Positions 1-9,173 of a stretch of DNA of 64,000 nt are shown here, one piece after another. The stretch's first letter is position 1. The number at the start of each line of letters is the position of its first letter. The position numbers and the translations under genes are program-made. The stretch is from Vibrio diazotrophicus (GTDB lineage: Bacteria; Pseudomonadota; Gammaproteobacteria; Enterobacterales; Vibrionaceae): positions 1,116,001 through 1,180,000 of the forward strand of contig NZ_CP151843.1 in the NCBI RefSeq assembly GCF_038452265.1. The letters are read 5' to 3'. Below the pieces are notes generated by a model. The model made no database searches and was not told where the DNA came from. It saw only the letters and a list, made by a program, of their open reading frames with translations.

Positions 1-213
1 GGCAAAAGCAGGGTTTATTTGTATCCGAAAACAGGGCGAACACACCAGCTTCGTGTGCATTGTGCTCACGCCGACGGCTTGAATATGGCGATTGTCGGCG
101 ATGACCTATACGGACGAAAAAATAAGCGCCTTCATCTGCACGCAGAAAGGCTGAGCTTTGATCATCCCTACACAAAAGAGCGTATGCACTTCCAAGTCGA
201 TCCTGATTTTTAA
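1..213 (+). CDS. RluA-family pseudouridine synthase (3' end only)
   Basis: This is the C-terminal 70 residues of a pseudouridine synthase; the frame is open from the first base, so the start lies outside the window. The segment [13 protein letters not shown] followed by GDDLYG and RLHLHA is the conserved RluA-family signature (the arginine-rich loop near the active site and the C-terminal strand). Such enzymes isomerise uridine in rRNA or tRNA. The catalytic aspartate lies upstream and is not visible, so the subfamily and the RNA target cannot be given. Confidence 0.85.
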   Translation, partial: GKSRVYLYPKTGRTHQLRVHCAHADGLNMAIVGDDLYGRKNKRLHLHAERLSFDHPYTKERMHFQVDPDF

Positions 214-273
214 GTTCAATTTCATTGAGCAAGTAAGCCAAATTTGTACTTTAAGGTTCATTTAAAAAATCAC

Positions 274-288
274 TAGACGACTGGTCTA
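274..288. promoter_or_regulatory. NemR-type operator of the TetR gene
   Basis: Inverted repeat TAGAC-N5-GTCTA just upstream of the TetR-family gene. The same 15 bases recur at 987-1001 before the reductase gene. E. coli NemR is known to bind a TAGACC/GGTCTA dyad, so autoregulation by the adjacent repressor is the simplest reading. Confidence 0.75.
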
Positions 289-309
289 ATTTAAATTATA
301 TTGCCGCCC

Positions 310-906
310 ATGAACGAAAAATCACACGACACCAAACAGCATATTTTAGACATTGGCTATGAACTGGTTGCCAGCAAAGGGTTTACCGGTGTTGGCCTGT
401 CTGAGCTATTGAAAAATGCTGAAGTACCGAAAGGTTCTTTCTACCACTACTTCAAATCCAAAGAACAGTTTGGAGAAGCGCTGCTGCAAGATTACTTCAA
501 TCATTACCAGCAGAAGCTCGAAAACCTGTTCGCCAACAGTGATATGAGTGAGTATGAAAAGCTCATGCAATATTGGCGTTACTGGATGGAACAAAACAGC
601 AGTGCGTGCCAAACTGGTAAATGCTTAGTGGTGAAACTCGCAGGTGAAGTCTCTGATTTATCTGAGCCGATGCGCTTGGCGCTGCATAAAGGCACAGACC
701 GCGTGATTAGTACCGTGGCAGAATACATTGAAAAAGGTATTCAGTCCGGAGAAATAAACGTGAAAGATAGCCGCCAAACTTCAGAGTTGCTGTACAACCT
801 TTGGATTGGTGCGAGCTTAATAAACAAAATTCGTCTCGATGACGCGAGCTTAGTTCAGGCACTAAAAGTAACCGAACAAGTTTTAAAAGGTGAACAGCTC
901 AACTAA
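310..906 (+). CDS. TetR-family repressor, NemR-like
   Basis: 198 residues from the ATG at 310; a TTG nine bases upstream is in frame but less likely. The N-terminal helix-turn-helix includes GVGLSELLKNAEVPKGSFYHYF, split here as GVGLSELLKN and AEVPKGSFYHYF, which is very close to E. coli NemR. The remaining all-helical part is the ligand-sensing and dimer domain; a Cys pair lies around residues 99-104 (ACQTGKC). NemR senses reactive electrophiles through cysteines, so a similar role is inferred. The gene carries an operator at 274-288, and the next gene, a CurA-type reductase, carries the same operator. No strong Shine-Dalgarno precedes the start. Confidence 0.85.
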   Translation: MNEKSHDTKQHILDIGYELVASKGFTGVGLSELLKNAEVPKGSFYHYFKSKEQFGEALLQDYFNHYQQKLENLFANSDMSEYEKLMQYWRYWMEQNSSACQTGKCLVVKLAGEVSDLSEPMRLALHKGTDRVISTVAEYIEKGIQSGEINVKDSRQTSELLYNLWIGASLINKIRLDDASLVQALKVTEQVLKGEQLN

Positions 907-950
907 GCGATATCGACAACGGCTAACCTGTGCCGATTTAACAGATTCAT

Positions 951-975
951 CCGCTATTTCCGTAGCGGTTTTTTT
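951..975 (+). terminator. Rho-independent terminator after the TetR gene
   Basis: Stem CCGCTA / TAGCGG followed by seven T residues, 45 bases after the TetR stop and before the second operator. Confidence 0.85.
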
Positions 976-986
976 GAAACGAACAC

Positions 987-1001
987 TAGACGACTGGTCT
1001 A
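987..1001. promoter_or_regulatory. NemR-type operator of the curA-like gene
   Basis: Exact repeat of the 15-base dyad TAGACGACTGGTCTA found before the TetR gene, 30 bases upstream of the reductase start codon. It is placed where bound repressor would block transcription initiation. Confidence 0.75.
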
Positions 1002-1031
1002 ATTATTCTAGAAATATAAAAGGAAAGTTCA

Positions 1032-2066
1032 ATGACTGACTCAACAAACCAACGTATCGTGTTGGCATCACGCCCTGTAGGCGCACCAACACCAGAAAAC
1101 TTTCGCTTAGAAACCGTTGCTAAACCAGAACCAAAAGAAGGCGAAGTTCTACTGCGTACTATCTACTTATCACTCGATCCATACATGCGCGGCCGCATGA
1201 GTGATGCTGAATCTTATGCTGAACCTTTAGCAATCAATGACGTCATGATTGGTGGCACTGTGTGTCAGGTTGAAGCATCAAACAACCCAGATTTCCAGGT
1301 TGGTGAATGGGTTCTTTCATACACGACCGGTTGGCAGAAATACTCACTATCCAATGGCGCAGGCCTATTGAAACTAGGTGCGAACCCAACAAACCCTTCA
1401 TGGGCGTTAGGTATTCTTGGTATGCCAGGCTTTACCGCCTACATGGGTCTTTTGGATATCGGTGCACCACAAGCGGGTGAAACCATTGTTGTTGCTTCAG
1501 CAACAGGTCCAGTAGGTTCAACAGTTGGTCAGATTGGTAAAATCAAAGGCTGCCGCGTTGTTGGTATTGCTGGTGGTGAAGAGAAATGTCGTTATGCAGT
1601 TGAAGTACTGGGTATGGACGCTTGTATCGACCATAAAGCGGAAGATTTTGCAGAGCAGCTTAAGGCAGCTTGTCCACAAGGTATCGATGTGTACTTCGAA
1701 AACGTGGGCGGTAAAGTATTCGACGCCGTTATGCCTCTGTTGAACACCAAAGCTCGTATGCCAGTGTGTGGTTTGATTGCTCAATACAACGCAACATCTC
1801 TACCTGAAGGTCCAGACCGTTTGTCTCAACTAACTGGTCTGATCCTGACTAAACGTCTAAAAGTTCAAGGCTTTATTATCTTTGATGATTACGGTCACCG
1901 TTACGGCGAGTTTGCTGCAGACATGAATAAATGGGTAGCAGAAGGTAAGATCAAATACCGTGAACAAGTTGAAGTTGGTTTGGAAAATGCTCCAGAACAG
2001 CTAATTGGCCTGCTAGAAGGTAAGAACTTCGGCAAGCTAGTGATTGAAGTTGCTAAACCGCTTTAA
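1032..2066 (+). CDS. curA: NADP-dependent CurA/YncB-type enone reductase
   Basis: 344 residues; medium-chain dehydrogenase/reductase superfamily without zinc ligands. The N-terminal catalytic lobe contains LSLDPYMRGRM, the family hallmark of the leukotriene B4 dehydrogenase/CurA group. The Rossmann domain has VVASATGPVGSTVGQIGKIKG (here SATGPVGSTVGQIGK) for NADPH binding. Known members reduce the double bond of alpha,beta-unsaturated ketones and aldehydes, including curcumin. AGGAAAG sits 5 bases before the ATG. The gene is monocistronic: an operator lies upstream and a terminator downstream. With the NemR-like repressor it forms an electrophile-detoxification unit. Confidence 0.88.
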   Translation: MTDSTNQRIVLASRPVGAPTPENFRLETVAKPEPKEGEVLLRTIYLSLDPYMRGRMSDAESYAEPLAINDVMIGGTVCQVEASNNPDFQVGEWVLSYTTGWQKYSLSNGAGLLKLGANPTNPSWALGILGMPGFTAYMGLLDIGAPQAGETIVVASATGPVGSTVGQIGKIKGCRVVGIAGGEEKCRYAVEVLGMDACIDHKAEDFAEQLKAACPQGIDVYFENVGGKVFDAVMPLLNTKARMPVCGLIAQYNATSLPEGPDRLSQLTGLILTKRLKVQGFIIFDDYGHRYGEFAADMNKWVAEGKIKYREQVEVGLENAPEQLIGLLEGKNFGKLVIEVAKPL

Positions 2067-2084
2067 TCTCAACATCCGGATACG

Positions 2085-2115
2085 AAAAGAGCCTGTAGAT
2101 ACAGGCTCTTTTTTT
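2085..2115 (+). terminator. Terminator after curA
   Basis: Nine-base perfect stem AGAGCCTGT / ACAGGCTCT with a 4-base loop and seven T residues. It also lies ten bases past the stop of the convergent SulP gene and may serve both. Confidence 0.9.
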
Positions 2116-2125
2116 GGTTTGTACT

Positions 2126-3895
2126 TTAAGCAACTTCGGGAGTTGCATTGGTTGTATTCTCGTTTGGATCGTCTTCTTTCTGCACCGGTGGTACCTGACC
2201 TTCCTGAACCGCTTCTTGATAACAGCCGCTAAGCTTAATCGCTAAATAGAGATCGGCACGAAGCACTACCCCACCGTCACCAACAGGCACGCCTGTTAAC
2301 TCACACCATTTACGTAGGCTACGTTTTCGCCCTGCGATCACTAAGCGAATGCCTCGTTTTTTCAGAATCGTCTGAACATCGCCCAGCATCGCCATCACGC
2401 TAAGATCTAAGTGAGTAAAGCTTGAGACCGCATCAACCACCACACACACAACGTCACTGCCACCAGCTTCTGAAAGTTCCAATAATCGGCGCTTAAAGTA
2501 CGGCGCGTTAAAGTAGGTAAGCGGAGAGTTAAAACGATAAATGATCAAACCCGGAATCGCTGTCGCTTTGCCTGAAGGATCAATCGAACGTACCGTACCT
2601 TTTTTATCCAAACCTAATACTTGGTCTCTCGGACGCATGACCACGCGAAGGAACTGAAACAAGCCCAACAATACCGCCAAAGTGATACCGGGAATAACGC
2701 CAATAACCAGCACTGACACCAGCGTAATGGAAGCAAGATAAAACGCATCTTTATTGCGTTTGCGAAGTTGCCAAACCCCTTTTAAATCCAGTAAAGACAT
2801 TGACGCAATAATCAGCACAACACCTAGTGCAGCAATCGGAATGTACTGTAATGGCTGATACGCGAATATCGCTATTGCGCCAATCACCGCCGCTGCAATC
2901 ACTGAAACCAGTTGTGATTTGCCGCCGTTTGCATCATTCACTGCGGTGCGAGAATCTGCGCCACTAATCGCAAAACCTTGTGAAAATGCAGACGCGAGAT
3001 TCGCAAGTCCCAATGCCTGAAATTCTTTGTCTGCATCAATGTCATAGCCGTTTTTCGCTGCAAAACTACGTGCGGTCAGCATCATACTCACGAAGCTTAC
3101 TACCGCTAAGTTAAGTGCTGGAACCACGAGTTCACGGGAAACACCAATATCAAATGTTGGAGCCTGAAACGCTGGCAACCCACCTTGAATAACGCCCACC
3201 ACTTGTACACCAACGGTGTCTAACTTCATCAACCAAACCATCACACCCGTAATGAAAATCGCAAACATTGCCGCTGGCCACTGAGGTCGAAAGCGTTTTG
3301 AAGCCAAGTACACAACCACAGTCGTGGTACTGATCATCAAGGTTTGCCAATGAGGACTCATCAACAGTGAAGGAGTTTCATACAATCGTTCCAACAGATA
3401 ACGCTGCTCGAACTTCAAACCGAATATCTTCGCAAACTGACCGACAATAATGGTCAACGCCACACCGTTAAGCAGGCCAAGCAAAATAGGTCTTGATAGG
3501 AAATCCGCCAGAACACCCAGCTTGAAACGGCTGGCTAAAATACACCAGATACCAGTCATCGCCGTCATGGTCATAACAAGCTGCCAGTGTTTAGTCGGGT
3601 CGCCTGCGGCTAAAGGCGTAACCACCGCAGCAATAACCGCACAAGTTGCGGCATCAGGACCAATGATTAACTGCCGAGAGGTTCCGAACAAGGCATAAAC
3701 CAGCATAGGAAGCACACACGAATACAGACCAACAATCGCAGACACTCCAGTTAACTGCGCATAAGCAATAGCAACTGGCAAGGCGACAGCTACCACAGAT
3801 AATGCGGCTCGGAGGTCATCTTTAAACCATGAACGTTCATAGTGTTTCAGTTGATTAAAACCGGGCATCCATTGTTCGATCGAAACGTGTTTCAA
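2126..3895 (-). CDS. SulP-family inorganic anion transporter with STAS domain (paralogue 1)
   Basis: 589 residues: a multi-helix SLC26/SulP membrane domain (PVAIAYAQLTGVSAIVGLYS near residue 40; GADSRTAVNDANGGKSQ in the core) followed by a cytoplasmic STAS domain (about residues 440-560). SulP proteins move sulfate, bicarbonate or related anions; the substrate cannot be told from sequence. The start is TTG, preceded by AAGGA at 9 bases, and no in-frame ATG lies upstream. The paralogue at 10860-12629 has the same length, the same kind of start and a matching N-terminus (SIxQWxPG), which supports this choice. It lies downstream of the MORN/lipoprotein operon on the same strand but is separated from it by a terminator. 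Confidence 0.9.
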   Translation of the reverse strand: MKHVSIEQWMPGFNQLKHYERSWFKDDLRAALSVVAVALPVAIAYAQLTGVSAIVGLYSCVLPMLVYALFGTSRQLIIGPDAATCAVIAAVVTPLAAGDPTKHWQLVMTMTAMTGIWCILASRFKLGVLADFLSRPILLGLLNGVALTIIVGQFAKIFGLKFEQRYLLERLYETPSLLMSPHWQTLMISTTTVVVYLASKRFRPQWPAAMFAIFITGVMVWLMKLDTVGVQVVGVIQGGLPAFQAPTFDIGVSRELVVPALNLAVVSFVSMMLTARSFAAKNGYDIDADKEFQALGLANLASAFSQGFAISGADSRTAVNDANGGKSQLVSVIAAAVIGAIAIFAYQPLQYIPIAALGVVLIIASMSLLDLKGVWQLRKRNKDAFYLASITLVSVLVIGVIPGITLAVLLGLFQFLRVVMRPRDQVLGLDKKGTVRSIDPSGKATAIPGLIIYRFNSPLTYFNAPYFKRRLLELSEAGGSDVVCVVVDAVSSFTHLDLSVMAMLGDVQTILKKRGIRLVIAGRKRSLRKWCELTGVPVGDGGVVLRADLYLAIKLSGCYQEAVQEGQVPPVQKEDDPNENTTNATPEVA

Positions 3896-3989
3896 TTGCT
3901 GTGTTCCTTACATCACATACTTAATTTCTCCATTAAGCATAACCTAAGTTGTTCAAACCCTTCACATAAACATTGAAATAAAAATGCAA

Positions 3990-4017
3990 TAAAAAAGCCT
4001 GTCATTGAGACAGGCTT
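3990..4017 (-). terminator. Terminator of the MORN/lipoprotein operon
   Basis: On the minus strand, stem AAGCCTGTC / GACAGGCTT followed by TTTTTTATT. Before the IS entered at 4143 it lay about 115 bases past the original stop codon of the MORN gene; the IS now separates them. Confidence 0.8.
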
Positions 4018-4185
4018 AAAAAGTAATATTACTTTTGTATCGAAACTTGAACTCTCTTATAACGATCGCTGCAAACTGGTAATCATAGACAGCACAGAAG
4101 TAAGTCAGCGACCTCTATAGGCAAACCTTGTATTAATTAAATTGTATTAGTTCCGACTAGATCTGACACTTCAATTTGAAAAGAA

Positions 4186-4249
4186 GAGAGTTACCCACTT
4201 TGATTAAAGGTGCTTAATCACTAATCAAAGACAAAAAGAGGTAACTCTC
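4186..4249 (+). promoter_or_regulatory. Hairpin covering the transposase ribosome-binding site
   Basis: Nested inverted repeats: GAGAGTTACC (4186-4195) with GGTAACTCTC (4240-4249), enclosing CTTTGATTA (4198-4206) with TAATCAAAG (4222-4230). The distal arm ends directly at the transposase ATG and includes part of its Shine-Dalgarno. Read-through transcripts from outside would fold and be poorly translated, as known for IS10 and IS200. The same hairpin is present in all three copies. Confidence 0.65.
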
Positions 4250-5290
4250 ATGCTTCATACTAGCAATCCAATTATCAAACACAAAGCGGGCCTTCTCAAT
4301 CTTGCAGAAGAACTCGGTAATGTATCTAGAGCCTGTAAGGTTATGGGGGTATCAAGAGATACTTTCTACCGTTATCAAGAGTTGGTTGAGACGGGGGGTA
4401 TTGATGCTCTGATTAACCGTAGCCGAAGAGCACCGAATTTGAAGAACCGTGTTGATAGTGAAACTGAGCAAGCCGTTATCAAATACGCCATCGACTTCCC
4501 AGCTCATGGACAAGTTAGAACGAGTAATGAATTACGTAAATTGGGAGTGTTTATCTCTCCAAGTGGCGTACGCTCAATCTGGCTTCGCAATGACCTAGAG
4601 AACTTCAAGAAACGTCTTATCGCACTGGAGAAACAGGTCGCAGAGAACGGTATTATCCTAACAGACGAGCAAGTTGCGGCTCTTGAGCGTAAGAAGCACG
4701 ATGATGAGGCTTGTGGTGAGATAGAAACAGCGCATCCAGGTTATCTCGGCTCTCAAGACACATTCTATGTTGGCAACTTGAAAGGTGTTGGTCGCATCTA
4801 TCAACAAACCTTCGTTGATACCTACAGTAAAGTCGCCTTTGCCAAGCTCTACACAACGAAAACACCAATCACCGCAGCGGATATATTGAATGATAAGGTT
4901 CTACCGTTCTTTGAGGCGCATGAACTGCCAATGCTGCGAATCTTGACTGACCGAGGCACTGAATACTGTGGTCGTGTTGAGCAGCACGATTACCAGCTCT
5001 ACCTAGCCATTAATGATATCGACCACACGAAAACTAAAGCGATGTCACCACAAACAAATGGTATCTGCGAGCGCTTCCACAAGACCATATTGAATGAGTT
5101 CTACCAAGTGACATTCAGAAAGAAACTGTATGGTTCTATCGAAGAGTTGCAGAAAGATCTGGACGAATGGATGGACTACTACAACAATCACCGTACTCAT
5201 CAAGGAAAAATGTGCTGTGGCAGAACGCCGATAGAAACATTAGAGGATGGGAAATCAATCTGGGCTGAAAAGAATCTAGCCCAGATATAA
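4250..5290 (+). CDS. IS481-family DDE transposase, copy 1
   Basis: 346 residues. The N-terminal helix-turn-helix (NVSRACKVMGVSRDTFYRYQ, about residues 24-43) is followed by an IS3/IS481-type rve integrase core. Catalytic acidic residues are in DTFYVGNL (first Asp), ILTDRGTEYCG (second Asp) and TNGICERFHKT (Glu). The C-terminus has the usual NNHRTHQG. There is no second frame, so no programmed frameshift is needed, as is typical of IS481. AGAGG precedes the ATG but can be buried in a hairpin (4186-4249). Confidence 0.95.
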   Translation: MLHTSNPIIKHKAGLLNLAEELGNVSRACKVMGVSRDTFYRYQELVETGGIDALINRSRRAPNLKNRVDSETEQAVIKYAIDFPAHGQVRTSNELRKLGVFISPSGVRSIWLRNDLENFKKRLIALEKQVAENGIILTDEQVAALERKKHDDEACGEIETAHPGYLGSQDTFYVGNLKGVGRIYQQTFVDTYSKVAFAKLYTTKTPITAADILNDKVLPFFEAHELPMLRILTDRGTEYCGRVEQHDYQLYLAINDIDHTKTKAMSPQTNGICERFHKTILNEFYQVTFRKKLYGSIEELQKDLDEWMDYYNNHRTHQGKMCCGRTPIETLEDGKSIWAEKNLAQI

Positions 5291-5324
5291 TCTGACAGGC
5301 ACCAAGTCGAAAAGTGGGTAACTG

Positions 5325-7079
5325 TCAGATCAGGTCTGAATTAGTACAATTAAATAGTAGCGATTCGAGATCAAAAACTTCCTTCACTTCAGGATCCTGA
5401 AATATTACTTTCTGCTTCTGTCCATTTTCATCATAGAGCGTCACTTTTGCGAGTTTACCATCACGATATTGGAACTGCTTCCCCACTATTAGGCCACTCA
5501 CATAGTGCTCTACTTTCGTTAATGCACCACTACCATTGGGATCCATGTGGTAACGAATTCCATGTAATTGACCTTCATCATTATAGTTACTACGGCCAAT
5601 TTCATATCCACTCTTAGTTGTTGAAACCCACAAACCTACTCGATTACCTTGCCGATATTCCCCTTTAGATACGTAATTATTACTGTACCCCGTGGTCTCT
5701 AGCTCTAACCATGCTCCATTTTTGACACCCAGTTTATATATACCCGATTCAAGCAGTGTTCGATCATCATCATACCGCTCATATAACCCATCTAACTGTC
5801 CGTGATGATAAGTTGCATGACTGATGACTGTACCATTCGAAGCCAGCTCTCGTTCTTCTCCGTGCTTCTTACCATATTCATCATAGATAACTGTGCGTTC
5901 ACTATTGGGAGCTCTATAAAGCCAAGGTCCAATCTTTTCGCCCATAAAATATTGTCCCTGTTCCAAGGTACTTCCATCTTGAGCCTTACTTAGATACCTT
6001 CCATGCTGTAAACCATCGACATAGTAGCCAGTATTCGAAATTCGGTACTCAGAACGGTCGATCTTCTCATGCCAGATATGCTCCCCATATAACTTCCCAT
6101 TACGAGTTTCTTTGCGAGCAATTAGCGTACCTTGGGGATCAAACTCTTCTTCGATTACTTGCCCTGCAAGAGTGTTTTCTCCCGTAAATATGCGTTCGTG
6201 CTGTATAAGTTGCTCATCTTGGTAGCGCCTCTTATCTTCAGTAACCCCTCTATCCGTATAACTCCATATCTGTTCGACTCTTTGAGCATTGTGATCATAA
6301 AAATAATTTCTTTCCATTCGGCGACCGTTTTCATCATAGCGTTCACGCTCTTTCAGTCTGCCGTCTGAATAGAATAATTCTCGATTTCCTATAAGGGTAT
6401 CCTGTGAATAGAACTTGCTCTCTGCAAGCGTCCCGTCGGCGAAATAGCGTGTTTGTTGACCATGCTTTTTACCAGATTGGTAATGCTCCACTAAAACCAG
6501 AATGGCACTTTCTTCACCCCAGATTTTTTGTGGCCCATGTAATTGACCATCTTCATAGCTTCTTTGCTCAGATAGCACACCTTGTTGGGAATAAAACTTT
6601 TGTAAACCATGAAGCTTTCCGTTTCGATATTCGCTTTCTGTGGAAAGCCCGCCTTTACTATAAAAACTTAGTTCTGGGCCATGTTTCACACCATTTATAA
6701 AATATGCGATAGAGCATATTTTCTCAGGAGCATTCTCAAAATAACCAACGACCTTGCCATTCCCCTGTCCATTCTCATCAAGAGAACCTTTCGACTGAAT
6801 ATCCCCATTTTTAAAATAGTAATAGTGGTCACCTATTAGATTTGCCTCCGGATGAAAAATGGAATCTTGTGTAATCTTCGTTTTAAAACGCAGTTGATCA
6901 TTTTCCTTGTAGTAAATCTCCGCGATCCAAGCCTTACCATCTCTCTCTAAGGGAACTTCAATATAAAATGAAGCCGTTTCTTTACTTGTTTCCTTCCATT
7001 GTTCATCAAGCCAGACAACCTTGCTGTAGGCAAAAGGACTAAAACTAAGAGCAATAATAATTAGAGTTATTAAACGCAT
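5325..7079 (-). CDS. Secreted MORN-repeat (YwqK-like) protein with IS-encoded C-terminal tail
   Basis: 584 residues as it stands. A Sec signal peptide (MRLITLIIIALSFSPFAYS) is followed by a long run of short Tyr/Gly-rich MORN_2-type repeats of the form YHHGQLDGLYERYDDDRTL. Automated pipelines often call such proteins YwqK-family antitoxins, but no toxin is seen here and an exported repeat protein is the safer description. The gene starts 3 bases after the stop of the lipoprotein gene, so the two form an operon. The last seven residues (CTNSDLI) come from the IS end. Without the IS the next codon is TAA at 4135-4133, giving 577 residues. The function is unknown. Confidence 0.8.
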   Translation of the reverse strand: MRLITLIIIALSFSPFAYSKVVWLDEQWKETSKETASFYIEVPLERDGKAWIAEIYYKENDQLRFKTKITQDSIFHPEANLIGDHYYYFKNGDIQSKGSLDENGQGNGKVVGYFENAPEKICSIAYFINGVKHGPELSFYSKGGLSTESEYRNGKLHGLQKFYSQQGVLSEQRSYEDGQLHGPQKIWGEESAILVLVEHYQSGKKHGQQTRYFADGTLAESKFYSQDTLIGNRELFYSDGRLKERERYDENGRRMERNYFYDHNAQRVEQIWSYTDRGVTEDKRRYQDEQLIQHERIFTGENTLAGQVIEEEFDPQGTLIARKETRNGKLYGEHIWHEKIDRSEYRISNTGYYVDGLQHGRYLSKAQDGSTLEQGQYFMGEKIGPWLYRAPNSERTVIYDEYGKKHGEERELASNGTVISHATYHHGQLDGLYERYDDDRTLLESGIYKLGVKNGAWLELETTGYSNNYVSKGEYRQGNRVGLWVSTTKSGYEIGRSNYNDEGQLHGIRYHMDPNGSGALTKVEHYVSGLIVGKQFQYRDGKLAKVTLYDENGQKQKVIFQDPEVKEVFDLESLLFNCTNSDLI

Positions 7080-7967
7080 AGCTTATTGCTCCGAAGGGAA
7101 AGCAGGGAAAGAGTGCTGCCACTGCCGCTGGTACTGAAATGGTTGCAGAGAAGTCAATTTTCCTGAAGTAACAACACCTGATACCACAAGGTATCCCTCA
7201 TCGCTTAAAATACTGCTCAGTAACTCCTGACGAAATGGATTTACCCTATATCTATCTGGCGCACCACTGTTACTGAAGCTTTCAAAACCTGTAAGCTCCT
7301 TCTGAGCATTTAACACAACTAAAGAATTTTGGTCACGATTGTAGAACTTGAAACGTTGTACAAACGTTTCAATCGTCATAGAGAGAACATCGACGTTGGG
7401 GTCCAACTCATTTAAAGAATCAACGTTAATCAACCAAGGTTTGTTAGATACGGTTTGAGGAGTGAAATACGTTTCTTCTGGTCGAGAGTTGCAAATCAGT
7501 TCTGTAGTTACTTCTTTGTTATAGAAATTTCGGCGTATACCATCTTCTGTTGACAAGAAAAATTCGGATCTTTGACTGCCGTTGCGAAGCCACAAGACTG
7601 AATGATTATTAACTGAAAACCCTTTTGCGACCCTTAACTCACAGCTTTGTTGCCAGTCTTGAGGAAGGGTAAACTTTAACCCATATATATCCGACACGAC
7701 TGGGAAGGCAGATTCAATAGAGAATGGCTCTTCGCTCTTAGGTAGTTCATTGGCATCGTTGATGGTTTCCACAAATGATGGATTGTTTGTATCTTCAAGA
7801 TAAGAAAAATAATCCACAAATTGGACTAGCTGCGTGATGCTCTTGGTTGGGTCGGTATAGTCAATATAAAACTGTACGTTGTTGGGTTTCTGAGAAAATA
7901 TCACTTCGAAGATAGAATAATCATGATTCCAATCTTCACTGAAATCTAAAGAGTCAAACTGTTCATT

Positions 7968-9173
7968 TGTACTAATTCAGACCTGATCTGACAGTTACCC
8001 ACTTTTCGACTTGGTGCCTGTCAGATTATATCTGGGCTAGATTCTTTTCAGCCCAGATTGATTTCCCATCCTCTAATGTTTCTATCGGCGTTCTGCCACA
8101 GCACATTTTTCCTTGATGAGTACGGTGATTGTTGTAGTAGTCCATCCATTCGTCCAGATCTTTCTGCAACTCTTCGATAGAACCATACAGTTTCTTTCTG
8201 AATGTCACTTGGTAGAACTCATTCAATATGGTCTTGTGGAAGCGCTCGCAGATACCATTTGTTTGTGGTGACATCGCTTTAGTTTTCGTGTGGTCGATAT
8301 CATTAATGGCTAGGTAGAGCTGGTAATCGTGCTGCTCAACACGACCACAGTATTCAGTGCCTCGGTCAGTCAAGATTCGCAGCATTGGCAGTTCATGCGC
8401 CTCAAAGAACGGTAGAACCTTATCATTCAATATATCCGCTGCGGTGATTGGTGTTTTCGTTGTGTAGAGCTTGGCAAAGGCGACTTTACTGTAGGTATCA
8501 ACGAAGGTTTGTTGATAGATGCGACCAACACCTTTCAAGTTGCCAACATAGAATGTGTCTTGAGAGCCGAGATAACCTGGATGCGCTGTTTCTATCTCAC
8601 CACAAGCCTCATCATCGTGCTTCTTACGCTCAAGAGCCGCAACTTGCTCGTCTGTTAGGATAATACCGTTCTCTGCGACCTGTTTCTCCAGTGCGATAAG
8701 ACGTTTCTTGAAGTTCTCTAGGTCATTGCGAAGCCAGATTGAGCGTACGCCACTTGGAGAGATAAACACTCCCAATTTACGTAATTCATTACTCGTTCTA
8801 ACTTGTCCATGAGCTGGGAAGTCGATGGCGTATTTGATAACGGCTTGCTCAGTTTCACTATCAACACGGTTCTTCAAATTCGGTGCTCTTCGGCTACGGT
8901 TAATCAGAGCATCAATACCCCCCGTCTCAACCAACTCTTGATAACGGTAGAAAGTATCTCTTGATACCCCCATAACCTTACAGGCTCTAGATACATTACC
9001 GAGTTCTTCTGCAAGATTGAGAAGGCCCGCTTTGTGTTTGATAATTGGATTGCTAGTATGAAGCATGAGAGTTACCTCTTTTTGTCTTTGATTAGTGATT
9101 AAGCACCTTTAATCAAAGTGGGTAACTCTCTTCTTTTCAAATTGAAGTGTCAGATCTAGTCGGAACTAATACA
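7968..9173 (-). mobile_element. IS481-type insertion sequence, copy 2
   Basis: Same 1206-bp element in reverse orientation, bounded by TGTACTAA at 7968 and ACTAATACA ending at 9173. Perfect 7-bp target duplication GTTCATT at 7961-7967 and 9174-9180. It interrupts the lipoprotein gene. Its orientation matches the interrupted gene, so IS-internal transcription could run into the distal fragment and the MORN gene. Confidence 0.95.
8026..9066 (-). CDS. IS481-family DDE transposase, copy 2
   Basis: 346 residues, identical to the transposases at 4250-5290 and 15927-16967, with the same helix-turn-helix, DDE residues and RBS-covering hairpin upstream (9067-9130). All motifs are intact, so it is presumably active. 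Confidence 0.95.
   Translation of the reverse strand: MLHTSNPIIKHKAGLLNLAEELGNVSRACKVMGVSRDTFYRYQELVETGGIDALINRSRRAPNLKNRVDSETEQAVIKYAIDFPAHGQVRTSNELRKLGVFISPSGVRSIWLRNDLENFKKRLIALEKQVAENGIILTDEQVAALERKKHDDEACGEIETAHPGYLGSQDTFYVGNLKGVGRIYQQTFVDTYSKVAFAKLYTTKTPITAADILNDKVLPFFEAHELPMLRILTDRGTEYCGRVEQHDYQLYLAINDIDHTKTKAMSPQTNGICERFHKTILNEFYQVTFRKKLYGSIEELQKDLDEWMDYYNNHRTHQGKMCCGRTPIETLEDGKSIWAEKNLAQI

Larger units (their letters stand above)
4143..5348 (+). mobile_element. IS481-type insertion sequence, copy 1
   Basis: 1206-bp element with ends TGTATTAGTTCCGACTAGAT (left) and, read inward, TGTACTAATTCAGACCTGAT (right), which are imperfect inverted repeats starting with TGT as in IS481. A perfect 7-bp target duplication ATTAAAT lies at 4136-4142 and 5349-5355. 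The element contains a single transposase gene. It inserted exactly before the stop codon of the MORN-repeat gene on the other strand. The copies at 7968-9173 and 15869-17074 encode an identical transposase, which indicates recent transposition. Confidence 0.95.

Noticed and set aside
4653..4868. 71-codon antisense open frame repeated in all three IS copies
   Set aside because: It is repeated only because the IS is repeated; no start signal and it lies antisense to the transposase catalytic core.
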